Origin: Chromobacterium sphagni
GTDB lineage: Bacteria; Pseudomonadota; Gammaproteobacteria; Burkholderiales; Chromobacteriaceae
DNA: 64,000 bases
NCBI RefSeq assembly: GCF_001855555.1
Contig: NZ_MKCT01000061.1
Location: forward strand, 1 to 64,000
Reading direction: 5' to 3'
This document shows positions 8,565 to 18,000 of this stretch, one piece after another; within the stretch, counting starts at the first letter, position 1, and every line of letters starts with the position of its first letter. Position numbers and translations under genes: made by a program. The notes below the pieces were generated by a model. That model was not told where the DNA came from. It searched no databases and was given only the letters and a program-made list of their open reading frames with translations.

Positions 8565-8592
8565 AAAAGGAGGCGCAGGCCTCCTTTTTTTA
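8565..8592 (+). terminator. rho-independent terminator after the His-rich peptide gene
   Basis: AAAAGGAGG (8565-8573), a 6-base loop, and CCTCCTTTT (8580-8588) form a stem followed by a run of seven T. It ends the His-rich peptide transcript 34 bp after the stop codon. Confidence 0.9.
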
Positions 8593-8711
8593 TTGCCTTT
8601 CGCCGGCGGCGGCGCGAATGGCGGCCTGCCATTGTGGATGGTTATACCCTGTACTAAATGATGGATGATTAAATCTCTTCTTGTGTTTTCCTGCGTGGAT
8701 ATTCGATGCTG

Positions 8712-8728
8712 ATACCAATGTAATACCA
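8712..8728. promoter_or_regulatory. ATACCA direct repeat upstream of the chitinase gene
   Basis: ATACCA at 8712-8717 and 8723-8728 is repeated with 11-bp phasing, one helical turn. On the other strand this reads TGGTATTACATTGGTAT. It lies 80-96 bp before the chitinase ATG. TGGTAT-type half sites are found in operators of GntR/HutC-family regulators of N-acetylglucosamine use, which would fit a chitinase; this is inference. A related TTATACC occurs at 8642-8648. Apart from this repeat and the terminator at 8565, the gap 8531-8807 shows nothing else I can support. Confidence 0.35.
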
Positions 8729-8807
8729 CATGAGGCGCTCATGTCGGTGATTGCAGTGGCAAGAGCGATCCCTCTGCCGTCCATCCATCAAGAAGAGGAG
8801 AAATACC

Positions 8808-10436
8808 ATGCTGCATTTCCCCCTGTCGCGCGTGCTGTTGGCAGTCGGCGCGGCCTTCGTGCTGACCCAGGCGGTCTATGCCGCGCCGTCCTGCTCGCCG
8901 TGGGCCGGCAGCCAGGTTTACAACGCCGGCGATTACGCCACCTACGGCGGCAAGACCTGGCGCGCCAGCTGGTGGACCCAGGGCGAGCAGCCCGGCAGCT
9001 CGCAGTGGGGCGCCTGGCAGGAGCGCCCGGCCAGCGAGTGCACGCCAGGCGATCCTAGCCAGCCCGGTCAGCCCGGCAACGGCGTGCCGCCCGAGCCCAA
9101 GCCGACAGTCGGACGCAATGTCGGCTCCTATTTCACCCAGTGGGGCATCTACGACCGCAATTACAAAGTCTATAACCTGGTGCAGGCCGGCGGCGACAAG
9201 CAGCTTACCTTCCTCAACTACGCTTTCGGCAATGTCTACGCCAACGGCCAGTGCGGCATGGTCACCAAGGCCGAGAGCGGCAACGGCGACGGCGGCGACG
9301 CCTGGGCCGACTACCAGCGCTCCTTTGCCGCCAACGAGTCGGTGGACGGCAAGGCCGACAGCTGGAACGATCCGCTGCGCGGCAACTTCAACCAGCTGCG
9401 CAAGCTGAAGCTGGCCAATCCGTCGCTGAAGGTGCTGATCTCGCTGGGCGGCTGGACCTGGTCGAAGAACTTCGGCACCTTCGCCGCTACCGACGCCGGC
9501 CGCAAGGCGATGGTCAGCTCGTGCATAGACCTCTACATCAAGGGCAACCTGCCGGTGGGCGAGAGCGCCGGCGGGGCGGGCGCGGCGCTGGGCGTGTTCG
9601 ATGGCTTCGACATCGACTGGGAATACCCGGGCGGCGGCGGACTGCCGACCAATAGCGTCGACCCCAATGACAAGCAGAACTATACCTTGCTGATGGCCGA
9701 GTTCCGCAATCAGCTGAACGCGCTGTCCACCCAGAACAAGCGCCGTTACTACCTGACCGCCGCCATCGGCTCCGGCGTCGACAAGATTCGCAACACCGAA
9801 CCAGCCAACTACAGCAGTTATCTGGACTGGATCAACGTGATGACCTACGACTTCCACGGCGGCTGGGAAGCCAAGGGCCCGACCAACTTCCAGTCCAATC
9901 TGTACCGAGATCCGGCGGCTCCGGTGACCGGCGACCAAGTCTATTACACCGTCAACGACGCGGTGCAGACCTTGGTCAACGCCGGCGTGCCGCGTGCCAA
10001 GATCAACGTCGGCCTGCCGTTCTACGGCCGTGGCTGGACCGGCGTGGCGGCCGGTCCGCAGAGCAACGGCCTGTACCAGGTGGCCACCGGTCCGGCCAAG
10101 GGCACTTATGAGCAAGGCATCGAGGACTACCGCGTGCTGGTGAACCGCAGCGCCAAGCAGTTCGTCAGCCCGGTGGCCAAGCAGCTGTGGACCTATGACG
10201 GCAACGAGTTCTGGAGCTACGACGATCCGGCCACCATCCGCGGCAAGCTGGACTTCGTGCGCCAGCAGCAGCTGGGCGGGGTGTTCAGCTGGTCGCTGGA
10301 CGGCGACGACGCGCAGGCTACGCTGTTGAAGACCAGCGCCGAAGTGCGGCTGGACGCGGCTGCGGCCGCCAAGCGCAAGGCGGCAGCGGCAGCCGCCGCG
10401 GCGAAAGCGAAGGCCAAGGCGGCCCAGAAGCAGTAA
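8808..10436 (+). CDS. secreted GH18 chitinase with N-terminal chitin-binding domain
   Basis: A 542-residue extracellular chitinase. The start at 8808 has GAGGAG 7 bases upstream and gives a signal peptide ending VYA|AP near residue 25. A CBM5/12 chitin-binding module spans about 27-72 (CSPWAGSQVYNAGDYATY, WRASWWTQGEQPG, WGAWQE). A Pro/Gly linker (80-102) leads to the GH18 domain (about 103-510) with the substrate motif ISLGGWTWSKNF and catalytic DGFDIDWE, Asp270 and acid Glu272. GH18 enzymes cleave beta-1,4 GlcNAc linkages by substrate-assisted catalysis. The last 30 residues form an odd Ala/Lys tail (AAAAKRKAAAAAAAAKAKA). A terminator follows at once. Quorum-sensing control is known for C. 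violaceum chitinolysis, but no clear CviR box was found. Confidence 0.96.
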   Translation: MLHFPLSRVLLAVGAAFVLTQAVYAAPSCSPWAGSQVYNAGDYATYGGKTWRASWWTQGEQPGSSQWGAWQERPASECTPGDPSQPGQPGNGVPPEPKPTVGRNVGSYFTQWGIYDRNYKVYNLVQAGGDKQLTFLNYAFGNVYANGQCGMVTKAESGNGDGGDAWADYQRSFAANESVDGKADSWNDPLRGNFNQLRKLKLANPSLKVLISLGGWTWSKNFGTFAATDAGRKAMVSSCIDLYIKGNLPVGESAGGAGAALGVFDGFDIDWEYPGGGGLPTNSVDPNDKQNYTLLMAEFRNQLNALSTQNKRRYYLTAAIGSGVDKIRNTEPANYSSYLDWINVMTYDFHGGWEAKGPTNFQSNLYRDPAAPVTGDQVYYTVNDAVQTLVNAGVPRAKINVGLPFYGRGWTGVAAGPQSNGLYQVATGPAKGTYEQGIEDYRVLVNRSAKQFVSPVAKQLWTYDGNEFWSYDDPATIRGKLDFVRQQQLGGVFSWSLDGDDAQATLLKTSAEVRLDAAAAAKRKAAAAAAAAKAKAKAAQKQ

Positions 10437-10451
10437 AGCGGCAGGCTAGGC

Positions 10452-10478
10452 AAAACGGCGGGGAGACCCGCCGTTTTT
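10452..10478. terminator. bidirectional terminator between chitinase and isochorismatase-like genes
   Basis: CGGCGGG (10456-10462), loop GAGA, CCCGCCG (10467-10473), followed by TTTTT and preceded by AAAA. The symmetric A and T tracts let it work in both directions for the converging genes. Confidence 0.9.
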
Positions 10479-10497
10479 GTCGTCTATCCGCACAGGA

Positions 10498-11022
10498 TTA
10501 CAGCTCGGCCGCGGGCTTGACCCGCAGCGGCTGCGGGGTGGCGCTGGTGGCGCCCCAGGCGGCGTTGAAGTGGTCTATCACTTGCTCGCCGCTCAGCGCG
10601 AAGGCGCTGACCGTGGTATGGCCGTCGCCGATGACGGTGACCTGGTAGCCGCGCGACACCGCGTTGCGCAGCGTGCTGTCGACGCAGAAATCGGTGGCGG
10701 CCCCGCCTATCCACAGCTTGCTCGCGCCGTGCGCCGACAGCAGCTGCGCCAGATTGGTCTCGCAGAAGCTGTCGCCGTAGCGCTTGTAGACGATCTGGTC
10801 GCCGTCCTGCCGAGCGAGCCCGGGGTGCAGCTGCCAGGCTGCGGAGCCATGCGGCCGCTCGTCTTCCTCGTGCTGGACGAAGATCACCGGGATGCCGCGC
10901 CGGCGCGCGGCGGCGATCGCCAGGTTGAGGTTGTCGAGCACGGTGTCGAGCCGGGCGGCGCGCAGCTCGCCGTCGACGACGCCGACTTGGATGTCGATGA
11001 TCAGCAGGGCGGTATCGGACAT
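10498..11022 (-). CDS. isochorismatase-like cysteine hydrolase
   Basis: A 174-residue cytoplasmic protein of the isochorismatase-like hydrolase superfamily. The catalytic triad is visible: Asp10 in LLIIDIQ, Lys80 in IVYKRYGDSF and Cys113 in GGAATDFCVDSTLR. The start at 11022 is favoured by AGGAGA 8 bases upstream and by homology beginning at ALLIID. This group includes nicotinamidases, N-carbamoyl amidases and true isochorismatases; no ent-type aryl carrier domain or siderophore genes are nearby, so the substrate is unknown. It follows the hydroxyacid dehydrogenase gene on the same strand after 56 bp, possibly as one transcript. Confidence 0.9.
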   Translation of the reverse strand: MSDTALLIIDIQVGVVDGELRAARLDTVLDNLNLAIAAARRRGIPVIFVQHEEDERPHGSAAWQLHPGLARQDGDQIVYKRYGDSFCETNLAQLLSAHGASKLWIGGAATDFCVDSTLRNAVSRGYQVTVIGDGHTTVSAFALSGEQVIDHFNAAWGATSATPQPLRVKPAAEL

Positions 11023-11078
11023 TGGTTTTCTCCTGGGTGGGGGCGGCCGGCAGGCGGCGGCGCCTGCGGCATGGAGTT

Positions 11079-12050
11079 TCAGATCAAGACTTCCGGGTTC
11101 AGCACATGAGAGGTGTCGCCGTCGAAGAAGCGGATGGCGTTGCGGTAGGCGATCTCCAGATACTGGCGATAGCTGCCCGCTTCGGCATAGCCCAGGTGCG
11201 GCGTGCACAGCACGTTCGGGCGCAGCAGCAGGGGATGGTCGGTGTCGTATATCGGCTCCAGTTCGAACACATCGAGCGCGGCGAAGCCAGGGCGGCCGGC
11301 GTCGAGTGCTGCTTCCAGCGCGCCGGGCGCGATCAGTTCGGCGCGGCTGGTGTTGACCAGCAGCGCATTCGGCTTCATCGCCGCGAGGTCGGCGCGGGTC
11401 ACGTTGCCGGCGGTGGCGGGAACCAGCCGCTGGTGCAGGGTGACGACGTCGGCGTCGGCGAAGAAGGCCTCGCGGTTGGCAGCGGCCAGGCAGCCTTTCG
11501 CCAGCGCCTCATTGCGGGCGCGCTCGCTGCCCCATACTAACACCTTCATGTCGAAGGCGCGGGCGTAGCTGGCCACCAGCTTGCCTATCTTGCCGAAGCC
11601 CAATATGCCCAGCGTCTGGTCGCGCACCACGCTGCCGACCGGCCCCTGCCAGCGGCCCTGGCGCAGGCTGTCCAGGTTTTCCGCCAGCCGCCGCCGTGCC
11701 GCCATGATCAGCAGCCAGGCCAGCTCCGCCGGCGCATGGGGCGAGCCGCTGCCCTCCACCACCGCGACGCCGGCGGCGCTGCAGGCGGCGATGTCGATAT
11801 TGCGCGCCAGCTTGCCGGTCTGGCTGATCAGCTTCAGCTTGGGCATGCGCGCCAGCAACGCCGCGTCCACCACGGTGCGCTCGCGTATCAGCAGCAGCGC
11901 CTGGGCTTCGGCTAGCCGCGCTTCCGCTTCCGGATCGAGCGACAGGTCGCCCAGCGCATGGCAGGGGAACGCGGGATTCTGATGCAGGGCGGCGATCTGG
12001 CGGCTAGCCGACTGGTAGTCGTCCGGCACCAGCAAGTGGATGGTGGTCAT
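11079..12050 (-). CDS. D-2-hydroxyacid dehydrogenase family protein
   Basis: A 323-residue NAD(P)-dependent oxidoreductase related to D-3-phosphoglycerate dehydrogenase and hydroxypyruvate reductase. The Rossmann motif LGILGFGKIGKLVASYA is at 147-163. The catalytic Arg236 (NTSRAELI), Glu265 (FELEP) and His285 (CTPHLGY) are all present. It lacks the C-terminal ACT regulatory domain of SerA, so it is unlikely to be the main phosphoglycerate dehydrogenase; the exact 2-hydroxyacid substrate is not readable. It is probably co-transcribed with the isochorismatase-like gene. The GGDEF gene lies 40 bp upstream on the same strand. Confidence 0.9.
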   Translation of the reverse strand: MTTIHLLVPDDYQSASRQIAALHQNPAFPCHALGDLSLDPEAEARLAEAQALLLIRERTVVDAALLARMPKLKLISQTGKLARNIDIAACSAAGVAVVEGSGSPHAPAELAWLLIMAARRRLAENLDSLRQGRWQGPVGSVVRDQTLGILGFGKIGKLVASYARAFDMKVLVWGSERARNEALAKGCLAAANREAFFADADVVTLHQRLVPATAGNVTRADLAAMKPNALLVNTSRAELIAPGALEAALDAGRPGFAALDVFELEPIYDTDHPLLLRPNVLCTPHLGYAEAGSYRQYLEIAYRNAIRFFDGDTSHVLNPEVLI

Positions 12051-12090
12051 GGCTGTCGCTGGCGGTGAAAATCGATACTTTAACTTATTG

Positions 12091-13578
12091 TCATTTTTCG
12101 CTAAAGCTCCCCGGGCTGTCGGAGGAGTGGGGACGCGCCAGGCAGACGCGATTGCGGCCGGCTTGTTTGGCGGCGTATAGCGCCTGATCGGCGCGGTCGA
12201 TGGCGGACTCCAGCGTTTCCGGCTCCCGCCACAGGCACATTCCTATGCTGATGGTGATGGTCAGCTTGTCCGGCGCCCCTTGCATGATGTGGCGGGAGAC
12301 GATGCTGCGCAGTCGTTCGGCCAGCGAGTCGTCGTGGCCGTAGCTGGCGGCCAGCACGATGAACTCCTCGCCGCCCCAGCGTATCAGCAGGTCGTTGCCG
12401 CGCAGCTGCGAGCGCAGCAGTTCCGCGGTTTCGCGCAACAGCAGGTCGCCCACCTGGTGGCCGTAGCGGTCGTTCACTTGCTTGAAGTGATCGATATCCA
12501 GCATCAGCAGTTGCGGAATGGCGTCGCTGCGCCGGCAATGGCGCAGCCAGCCCGGCAGCAGGTCGAGAAAGGCGAGGCGGTTCAGGCAGCCTGTCAACTG
12601 GTCGGTGGTGGCCAGTTGGCGCAGCTTCTGCTGATGGCGCTGCAAGGTGATCAGCACCGCCATCACCACCAGCAACAGGATGGCGCTGTTGATCGCCAGA
12701 TTGGTCAGCACGGCCGTCCGCAGCTGCCGCAGCGCGCTGGTTTCGTTCTGCTCCACCAGCAGGTGCCAGCCCAGTTCCGGCAGAAAGCGGCTGCTCAGCA
12801 GATAGCGGTTGCCATGCAGCTTGTATTCCAGTTTTTTCGGCGTTTCCGGACCGGAAAGTATGGCGCCGCTCAGCGTGGACAGCCCGGGCAGTTCCTGCAG
12901 CCGCGGCCGGGGCAGGGTGGTGGGCATGCTGCTGAGCATCACGCGGCCGTTGCCGTCGATGAAATAGATGCGGCGCTGGAAGCGCTGCTCGTACGCGGCC
13001 AACTGCTTGCTGAGCTGTGGCAGCGGCAGTCCGACACCGATCACGCCCAGCAGGCGGCCCTGTTCGTCCAGCATGCGGTGGTTGATGAACATGGTGGCCT
13101 GGCCGCCGTTGGTCATGTCCCAGTCCAGATTGATTTCGTAGTCGCGGCGCATGTCGCGGCAGCGGAAGTACCAGGTGTCCTGCGGATCACCGGCGGAAAC
13201 GGTTTTGTGGACGCCGCCGGCGTAGTAGTAGCGGCGGCTGCGTTCGGATACCAGAAAACTGCCGCTGATGCCGTTGCGGCCATTGATCGCCCGCAGGTAG
13301 CGGCTGGCGAGTGCGGGATTGGTCTCGCCATCCTGTAGCCAGGCCGCCATGAAGGTGTCGTGCGCAATCAGGGTCGCCGCCGACAGCGGCCGCAGAATGC
13401 CCTGGTCGATTTCGGAAAAGATGGTGTCGCCGGTCAGCGGCAGGCCTTGCTCGGCGATGCTGCGGCGGATGTCGTCGCTGGCTTGCCGGTAGTACAGGCA
13501 GGCGTTGATGACGATGCCGCCCAGCAGCAGCAGGGTGATGATGATGACCAGTCGGTAGCGCGCGAATGTGCCGGACAC
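12091..13578 (-). CDS. membrane-bound diguanylate cyclase with periplasmic sensor
   Basis: A 495-residue inner membrane protein that would make cyclic di-GMP from two GTP. A first membrane helix (about 8-28, LVIIITLLLLGGIVINACLYY) and a second (about 285-308, LAINSAILLLVVMAVLITL) flank a periplasmic sensor of about 250 residues of dCache-like build, containing DTWYFRCRDMRRDYEINLDWD and GVIGVGLPLPQLSK. The GGDEF domain (about 335-485) has the catalytic GGEEF at 402-406 and a product-inhibition site RGND at 393-396, five residues before it as in feedback-controlled cyclases. There is no EAL domain. The ligand is unknown. Both key motifs are intact, so the enzyme is predicted active. Confidence 0.93.
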   Translation of the reverse strand: MSGTFARYRLVIIITLLLLGGIVINACLYYRQASDDIRRSIAEQGLPLTGDTIFSEIDQGILRPLSAATLIAHDTFMAAWLQDGETNPALASRYLRAINGRNGISGSFLVSERSRRYYYAGGVHKTVSAGDPQDTWYFRCRDMRRDYEINLDWDMTNGGQATMFINHRMLDEQGRLLGVIGVGLPLPQLSKQLAAYEQRFQRRIYFIDGNGRVMLSSMPTTLPRPRLQELPGLSTLSGAILSGPETPKKLEYKLHGNRYLLSSRFLPELGWHLLVEQNETSALRQLRTAVLTNLAINSAILLLVVMAVLITLQRHQQKLRQLATTDQLTGCLNRLAFLDLLPGWLRHCRRSDAIPQLLMLDIDHFKQVNDRYGHQVGDLLLRETAELLRSQLRGNDLLIRWGGEEFIVLAASYGHDDSLAERLRSIVSRHIMQGAPDKLTITISIGMCLWREPETLESAIDRADQALYAAKQAGRNRVCLARPHSSDSPGSFSEK

Positions 13579-13663
13579 GCTGCACCCTTCCGTGAAGAGA
13601 TGGCGGATTGTAATATGAAAATAGAATGTTATGCGCCAAGCACCAGTGCGGCGAGTGGATTTC

Positions 13664-14770
13664 TCAGCCGCGCAGCGGCATGGCCAGGTACTGGAAGTGC
13701 GGTTCGAGCGGGTTGGTGATCAGCAGGCCGCGCAGGCCGTTGCCGAAGCCGAATGTCAAATGCTCCGCCTGCTGGCTGGCCAGCACGTCCAGCAGATACT
13801 GCAGGTTGAAGCTGGCGTCCAGCTCCGCGCCTTGCCAGTCTATCGGCAGATGTTCCTCGGCCTCTTCCCGTTCGGCGTTGCGGCAACGCACCGTCAGTTG
13901 CCCCGGACGTATCGCCAGCTCCAGCTGGCGGAACTTGGCATGAGCCAACACCGCCACCCGCTGCACCGCTTCCAGCAGCGGCTGCCGTGGCAGCGAGAGC
14001 ACGCAGTCGTGGCTGTCCGGCAGCAGGCGCAGGTAGTCTGGCGCGCGCGCGTCCAGCAGCTTGCTGATCATCCGCTGGCTTCCCAGCTCGAAACCGACCT
14101 GCCCGTCTTGCAGCGTAACCGTTAGCCGCGCATCGTCGTCGTCGCGCAACAGTTTGGCAAGCTCCAGCGCCGCCTTGCGCGGCAGGATGGCCTGCGCGGC
14201 CGGCGCGTTTTTTCCCAGCGGACAGCGCTGGAGGGCCAGCCGGATGCCGTCGGCGGCGACCAGCAGCAGTTCGCTGCCGTCCAGTTGCAGCAGCAGGCCG
14301 TTCAGGTAGGGCCGGATGTCGTTGCCGGCCATCGCGTACAGGATCTGCTCCAGCTTGCGCTTGAGCGGTCCTTGCGCCAATTCCAGCTCAGTCGTCTGGC
14401 GGCGGCCCTCGGCCAGCAGCGGAAAATCGTCGGCGGGAAGCGTCTGCAACTGGAAACGGCTGCCGCCGGCCTGCAGCAGCAACTGTTCGCCCTTGCGCCG
14501 CAATTGCACCGGACTGCCGGCCGGCAGCGCGCGCAGGATGTCCTGCAGCTTGCGGGCCGGGGCGCACAGGCGGAAAGGCTGGGCGCAGGCGATGGCGCTG
14601 TGGCTGCGCAGTTGGATTTCCAGATCGCTGGCCAGCAGCGACAGGCCGCCGCCATCGGCCTCAATCAGCGCGTGGGACAGGATAGGCAGGGTGTGGCGGC
14701 GCTCCACCACTCCGCAGATCGCGGCCAGAGGTTTGAGCAGAGCATCGCGTTCGGTTTGCAGAAGCAGCAT
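13664..14770 (-). CDS. DNA polymerase III beta sliding clamp paralogue
   Basis: A 368-residue protein that aligns over its whole length with DnaN, the ring that holds DNA polymerase on the template. Landmarks: ERDALLKPLAAICGVVERRHTLPILSHALI, SRFQLQTLPADDFPLL, RPYLNGLLLQLDG, ISKLLDARAPDYLRLLP and the C-terminal YLAMPLRG. The ATG at 14770 has AGGAGA 8 bases upstream; longer in-frame starts add unrelated residues. The hydrophobic client pocket is mostly kept, but the DGHRLA motif reads DGIRLA (Ile176 where E. coli has His175), and MPMRL reads MPLRG. It is not next to dnaA or gyrB, so it is probably a second clamp; a genome whose only dnaN sits here cannot be ruled out from this window. Confidence 0.85.
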   Translation of the reverse strand: MLLLQTERDALLKPLAAICGVVERRHTLPILSHALIEADGGGLSLLASDLEIQLRSHSAIACAQPFRLCAPARKLQDILRALPAGSPVQLRRKGEQLLLQAGGSRFQLQTLPADDFPLLAEGRRQTTELELAQGPLKRKLEQILYAMAGNDIRPYLNGLLLQLDGSELLLVAADGIRLALQRCPLGKNAPAAQAILPRKAALELAKLLRDDDDARLTVTLQDGQVGFELGSQRMISKLLDARAPDYLRLLPDSHDCVLSLPRQPLLEAVQRVAVLAHAKFRQLELAIRPGQLTVRCRNAEREEAEEHLPIDWQGAELDASFNLQYLLDVLASQQAEHLTFGFGNGLRGLLITNPLEPHFQYLAMPLRG

Positions 14771-14891
14771 GGCCGGGTTCTCCTGATCGGGCAGAACCCG
14801 GCAATTTATCACATTGTCCTATGTCGATGTGATGCCGTTCGCTTGGGCGGATGGCGGTGAGCAGCCCGGTCATCGGACCTTGGTGTGCAAT

Positions 14892-14986
14892 GCGGGCAAA
14901 GCGCTGCGCCGGCATCTTCTGCGCGGTCTCCTTTGCCCGCCCGGCGGGCGGAATCGCCATGAAACTATCTGCCGCGATGCGGACGC
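14892..14986. repeat. intergenic multi-hairpin repeat element, copy A
   Basis: Three inverted repeats in a row: GCGGGCAAAG (14892-14901) with CTTTGCCCGC (14931-14940), then GCCCGC-CCG-GCGGGC, then CCGC-GAT-GCGG (14972-14982). The last 55 bp are about 80% identical by eye to copy B (core CCGGCGGGCGGAA, then CGCC, TGAAA and GCGGACGC). It lies between the FAD/Fe-S gene (ends 15009) and the clamp paralogue (starts 14770), both on the minus strand. It is a dispersed extragenic palindromic repeat or small mobile element. Confidence 0.65.
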
Positions 14987-15008
14987 AAAAACATCAGCGT
15001 GCCGTGGC

Positions 15009-18000
15009 TTACAGCAACACCCGCTCGATGCCGCCGTCGCGCGCCCTGGCCACGTAGTCCGGCAGCCAGTTCTTGCCCAGCAGGTGCTTGGCGATCTCCA
15101 CCACGATGTAGTCGGCTTCGGTGCCGGTGTCGTCGTTGTAGCGCGACAGGCCTTGCAGGCAGGACGGGCAGGAGGTGAGGATCTTCACCGGCGCCGAATT
15201 GTCCTGCGGCGGCAGCGCCGCCAGGTTGGCGCGGATCTCCTCTTCCTTGCGCGAGCGCACCTGGGTGGCGATGTCGGGGCGGCTGGCGGCGAAGGTGCCG
15301 GCCTCGCCGCAGCAGCGGTCGGACAGCGGCACGCCGCCGCCCATCAGCTCGTTCACCACCTTGATCGGCTGGTAGCTTTTCATCGGCGTGTGGCAGGGGT
15401 CGTGGTACAGGTATTGCTGGCCGGCGATGCCTTCCAGCTTGACGCCTTTCTCCATCAGGAACTCGTGGATGTCTATCACCCGGCAGCCGGGGAAGATGTC
15501 CTCGAAGCGGTAATGCGCCAGCTGGTCGAAACAGGTGCCGCAACTGACCACCACGGTCTTGATGTCCAGGTAGTTCAGCGTGTTGGCGACGCGGTGGAAC
15601 AGCACGCGGTTTTCGGTGGTGATGGCGTCGCCCTTGTCCTGGTAGCCGGCGCTGGTCTGCGGGTAGCCGCAGCACAGATAGCCCGGCGGCAGCACCGTCT
15701 GCACGCCCACGTGCCACAGCATGGCCTGGGTGGCGAGGCCGACCTGGCTGAACAGCCGCTCCGAGCCGCAGCCGGGGAAGTAGAACACCGCCTCGGCGTC
15801 TTCGGCCAGCTTGGGATTGCGGATCACCGGCACGATGTTGGCGTCTTCCACGTCCAGCAGCGCGCGCGCGGTCTTCTTGGGCAGGCCGCCCGGCATCGGC
15901 CGGTTGATGAAGTGGATCACCTGCTGCTTGACCGGCGCCGGACCGACGGTGGCCGGCGGCTGGCGCTTCTGGCCGCCCAGCAGCCCCAGCCGCTTGCCGA
16001 CCGCGTTGCCCAGCCTTTGCGCCTTGTAGCCGACGCCGACCAGACCGGCGCGGATGGTCTTGATGGTGGCCGGGTCCTTGGCGGTGAGGAAGGCCATGCC
16101 CAGCGCGGTGCCGGGGTTGAACTTCTTGTTGCCGGACTTGCGCAGGAAGTTGCGCATCGCCACCGAAACGTCGCCGAAGTCTATCTTCACCGGGCAGGGC
16201 TTGACGCAGCGGTGGCACACCGTGCAGTGGTCGGCCACGTCGGACAGTTCTTCGAAGTGCTTGAGGCTGACGCCGCGCCGGGTCTGCTCCTCGTACAGGA
16301 AGGCCTCGGTCAGCAGGCCGACGCCAAGTATCTTGTTGCGCGGGCTGTACAAGAGGTTGGCGCGCGGCACGTGGGTGGAGCACACCGGCTTGCATTTGCC
16401 GCAGCGCAGGCAGTCCTTGATCGAATCGTTGATCGCGCCGATGTCGGATTGTTCCAGGATCAGCGATTCGGCCCCAAGCAGCGAGAACGACGGGGTGTAG
16501 GCCAGCGCCAGGTCGGCGCCCGGCAGCAGCTTGCCGCGGTTGAAGTGGCCATTGGGGTCCACCCTGGCCTTGTAGTCGCGGAAGGGCTGGATTTCGGCCT
16601 CGGTGAGGAATTCCAGCTTGGTGATGCCGATGCCGTGCTCGCCGGAGATCACCCCGCCCAGTTCGCGCGCCAGCGCCATGATGCGCACCACCGCGCGGTG
16701 CGCGGTCTGCAGCATCTGGTAGTTGTCGGAGTTGACCGGGATGTTGGTGTGGACGTTGCCGTCGCCGGCGTGCATGTGCAGCGCGACGAACACCCGGCCG
16801 CGCAGCACGTGCTGCTGCAGCTCGCGGATGGCGGCGCGGATGCTGCTATGGGTGCTGCCGGAGAACAGCTGCTCCAGCTCCGTCCGCACTTCGCGCTTCC
16901 AGCTGACGCGCAGCGTGAAGTCGCGCAGCGCGTGGAACACGGTGTCCGGCTGGGCGGCGCTGTCTTCCAGCGGCGCCTGCGGCCAGAGCGCGCGGTATTC
17001 GTGGAAGGGGCTGTCCATATGCGCCAGCAGCCACTGCCAACGGTCGCGGCAGACGGCCAGCAGCGACAGCGCGGCGGCGCGGCGGTCGCCGATCAGCTCT
17101 TCCGACGGCAGATTGGTGTCCAGCTTGTCCACCGGCAGCCGGCCGTGGAAGTACTCGGTCAGGGTGTCCAGCAGCTCTAGCTTGTTGGCGATCGACAATT
17201 CGATGTTGATGCGTTCGATGCCGTCGCTGTAGTCGCCCAGGCGCGGCAGCGGGATCACCACGTCCTCGTTCACCTTGAAGGCGTTGGTGTGCTTGGCGAT
17301 GGCGGCGGTGCGGCTGCGGTCCAGCCAGAAGGTCTTGCGCGCTTCCGGGGTGACGGCGATGAAGCCTTCGCCGTGGCGGGCGTTGGCGATGCGCACCACC
17401 TGGCTGGCGGCCTCGGCCGCCGCGTTCTCGTCGTCGGAGACGATGTCGGCGATCAGCACCATCTTGGGCCGGCCCTTGGACTTGGCCTTGGTGGTGTAGC
17501 CGACCGCGCGCACGTAGCGCCAGTCCAGGTGCTCCAGGCCGGCCAGCCGCACGCCGGCCATCAGACAGGCGCCGCCGGGCTTGAACAGGTCGGTGATTTC
17601 GACGATGGCCGGCGTGGCTTCGGCCACGCTGCCGAAGAACTCCAGGCAGACGGTGCGGGTGTGCCTGGGCATGCGGTGCAGCACGAAGCGGGCGCTGGTG
17701 ATGATGCCGTCGCAGCCTTCCTTCTGCACGCCGGGCAGGCCGGCCAGGAATTTGTCGGTGACGTCCTTGCCCAGGCCCACCTTGCGGAAGGCCGAGCCGG
17801 GGATCGCCAGCTCGCGGCTGGACTCTATGGTCTTGCCGTCGTCGGCCAGCCGCGACAGCCTGAAGCGCGCCTCGGCCACGTCGTGGATCTTGCCGTAATT
17901 GTGGCCGATGCGCTCCACCAGCAGCCAGCGGCCGTCCGGGTCGACCATCTTCCAGCTGGCCAGGTTGTCCAGCGTGGTGCCCCACAGCACCGCCTTCTTG

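Noticed and set aside
8531-8807. Possible CviR quorum-sensing box before chitinase
   Set aside because: The best match, CTGCCATTGTGG near 8627-8638, keeps only one half of the CTG-N10-CAG palindrome. Not enough to call.
14814-17180. 788-codon plus-strand frame opposite the FAD/Fe-S oxidoreductase
   Set aside because: Shadow of a gene with clear cofactor motifs on the other strand.
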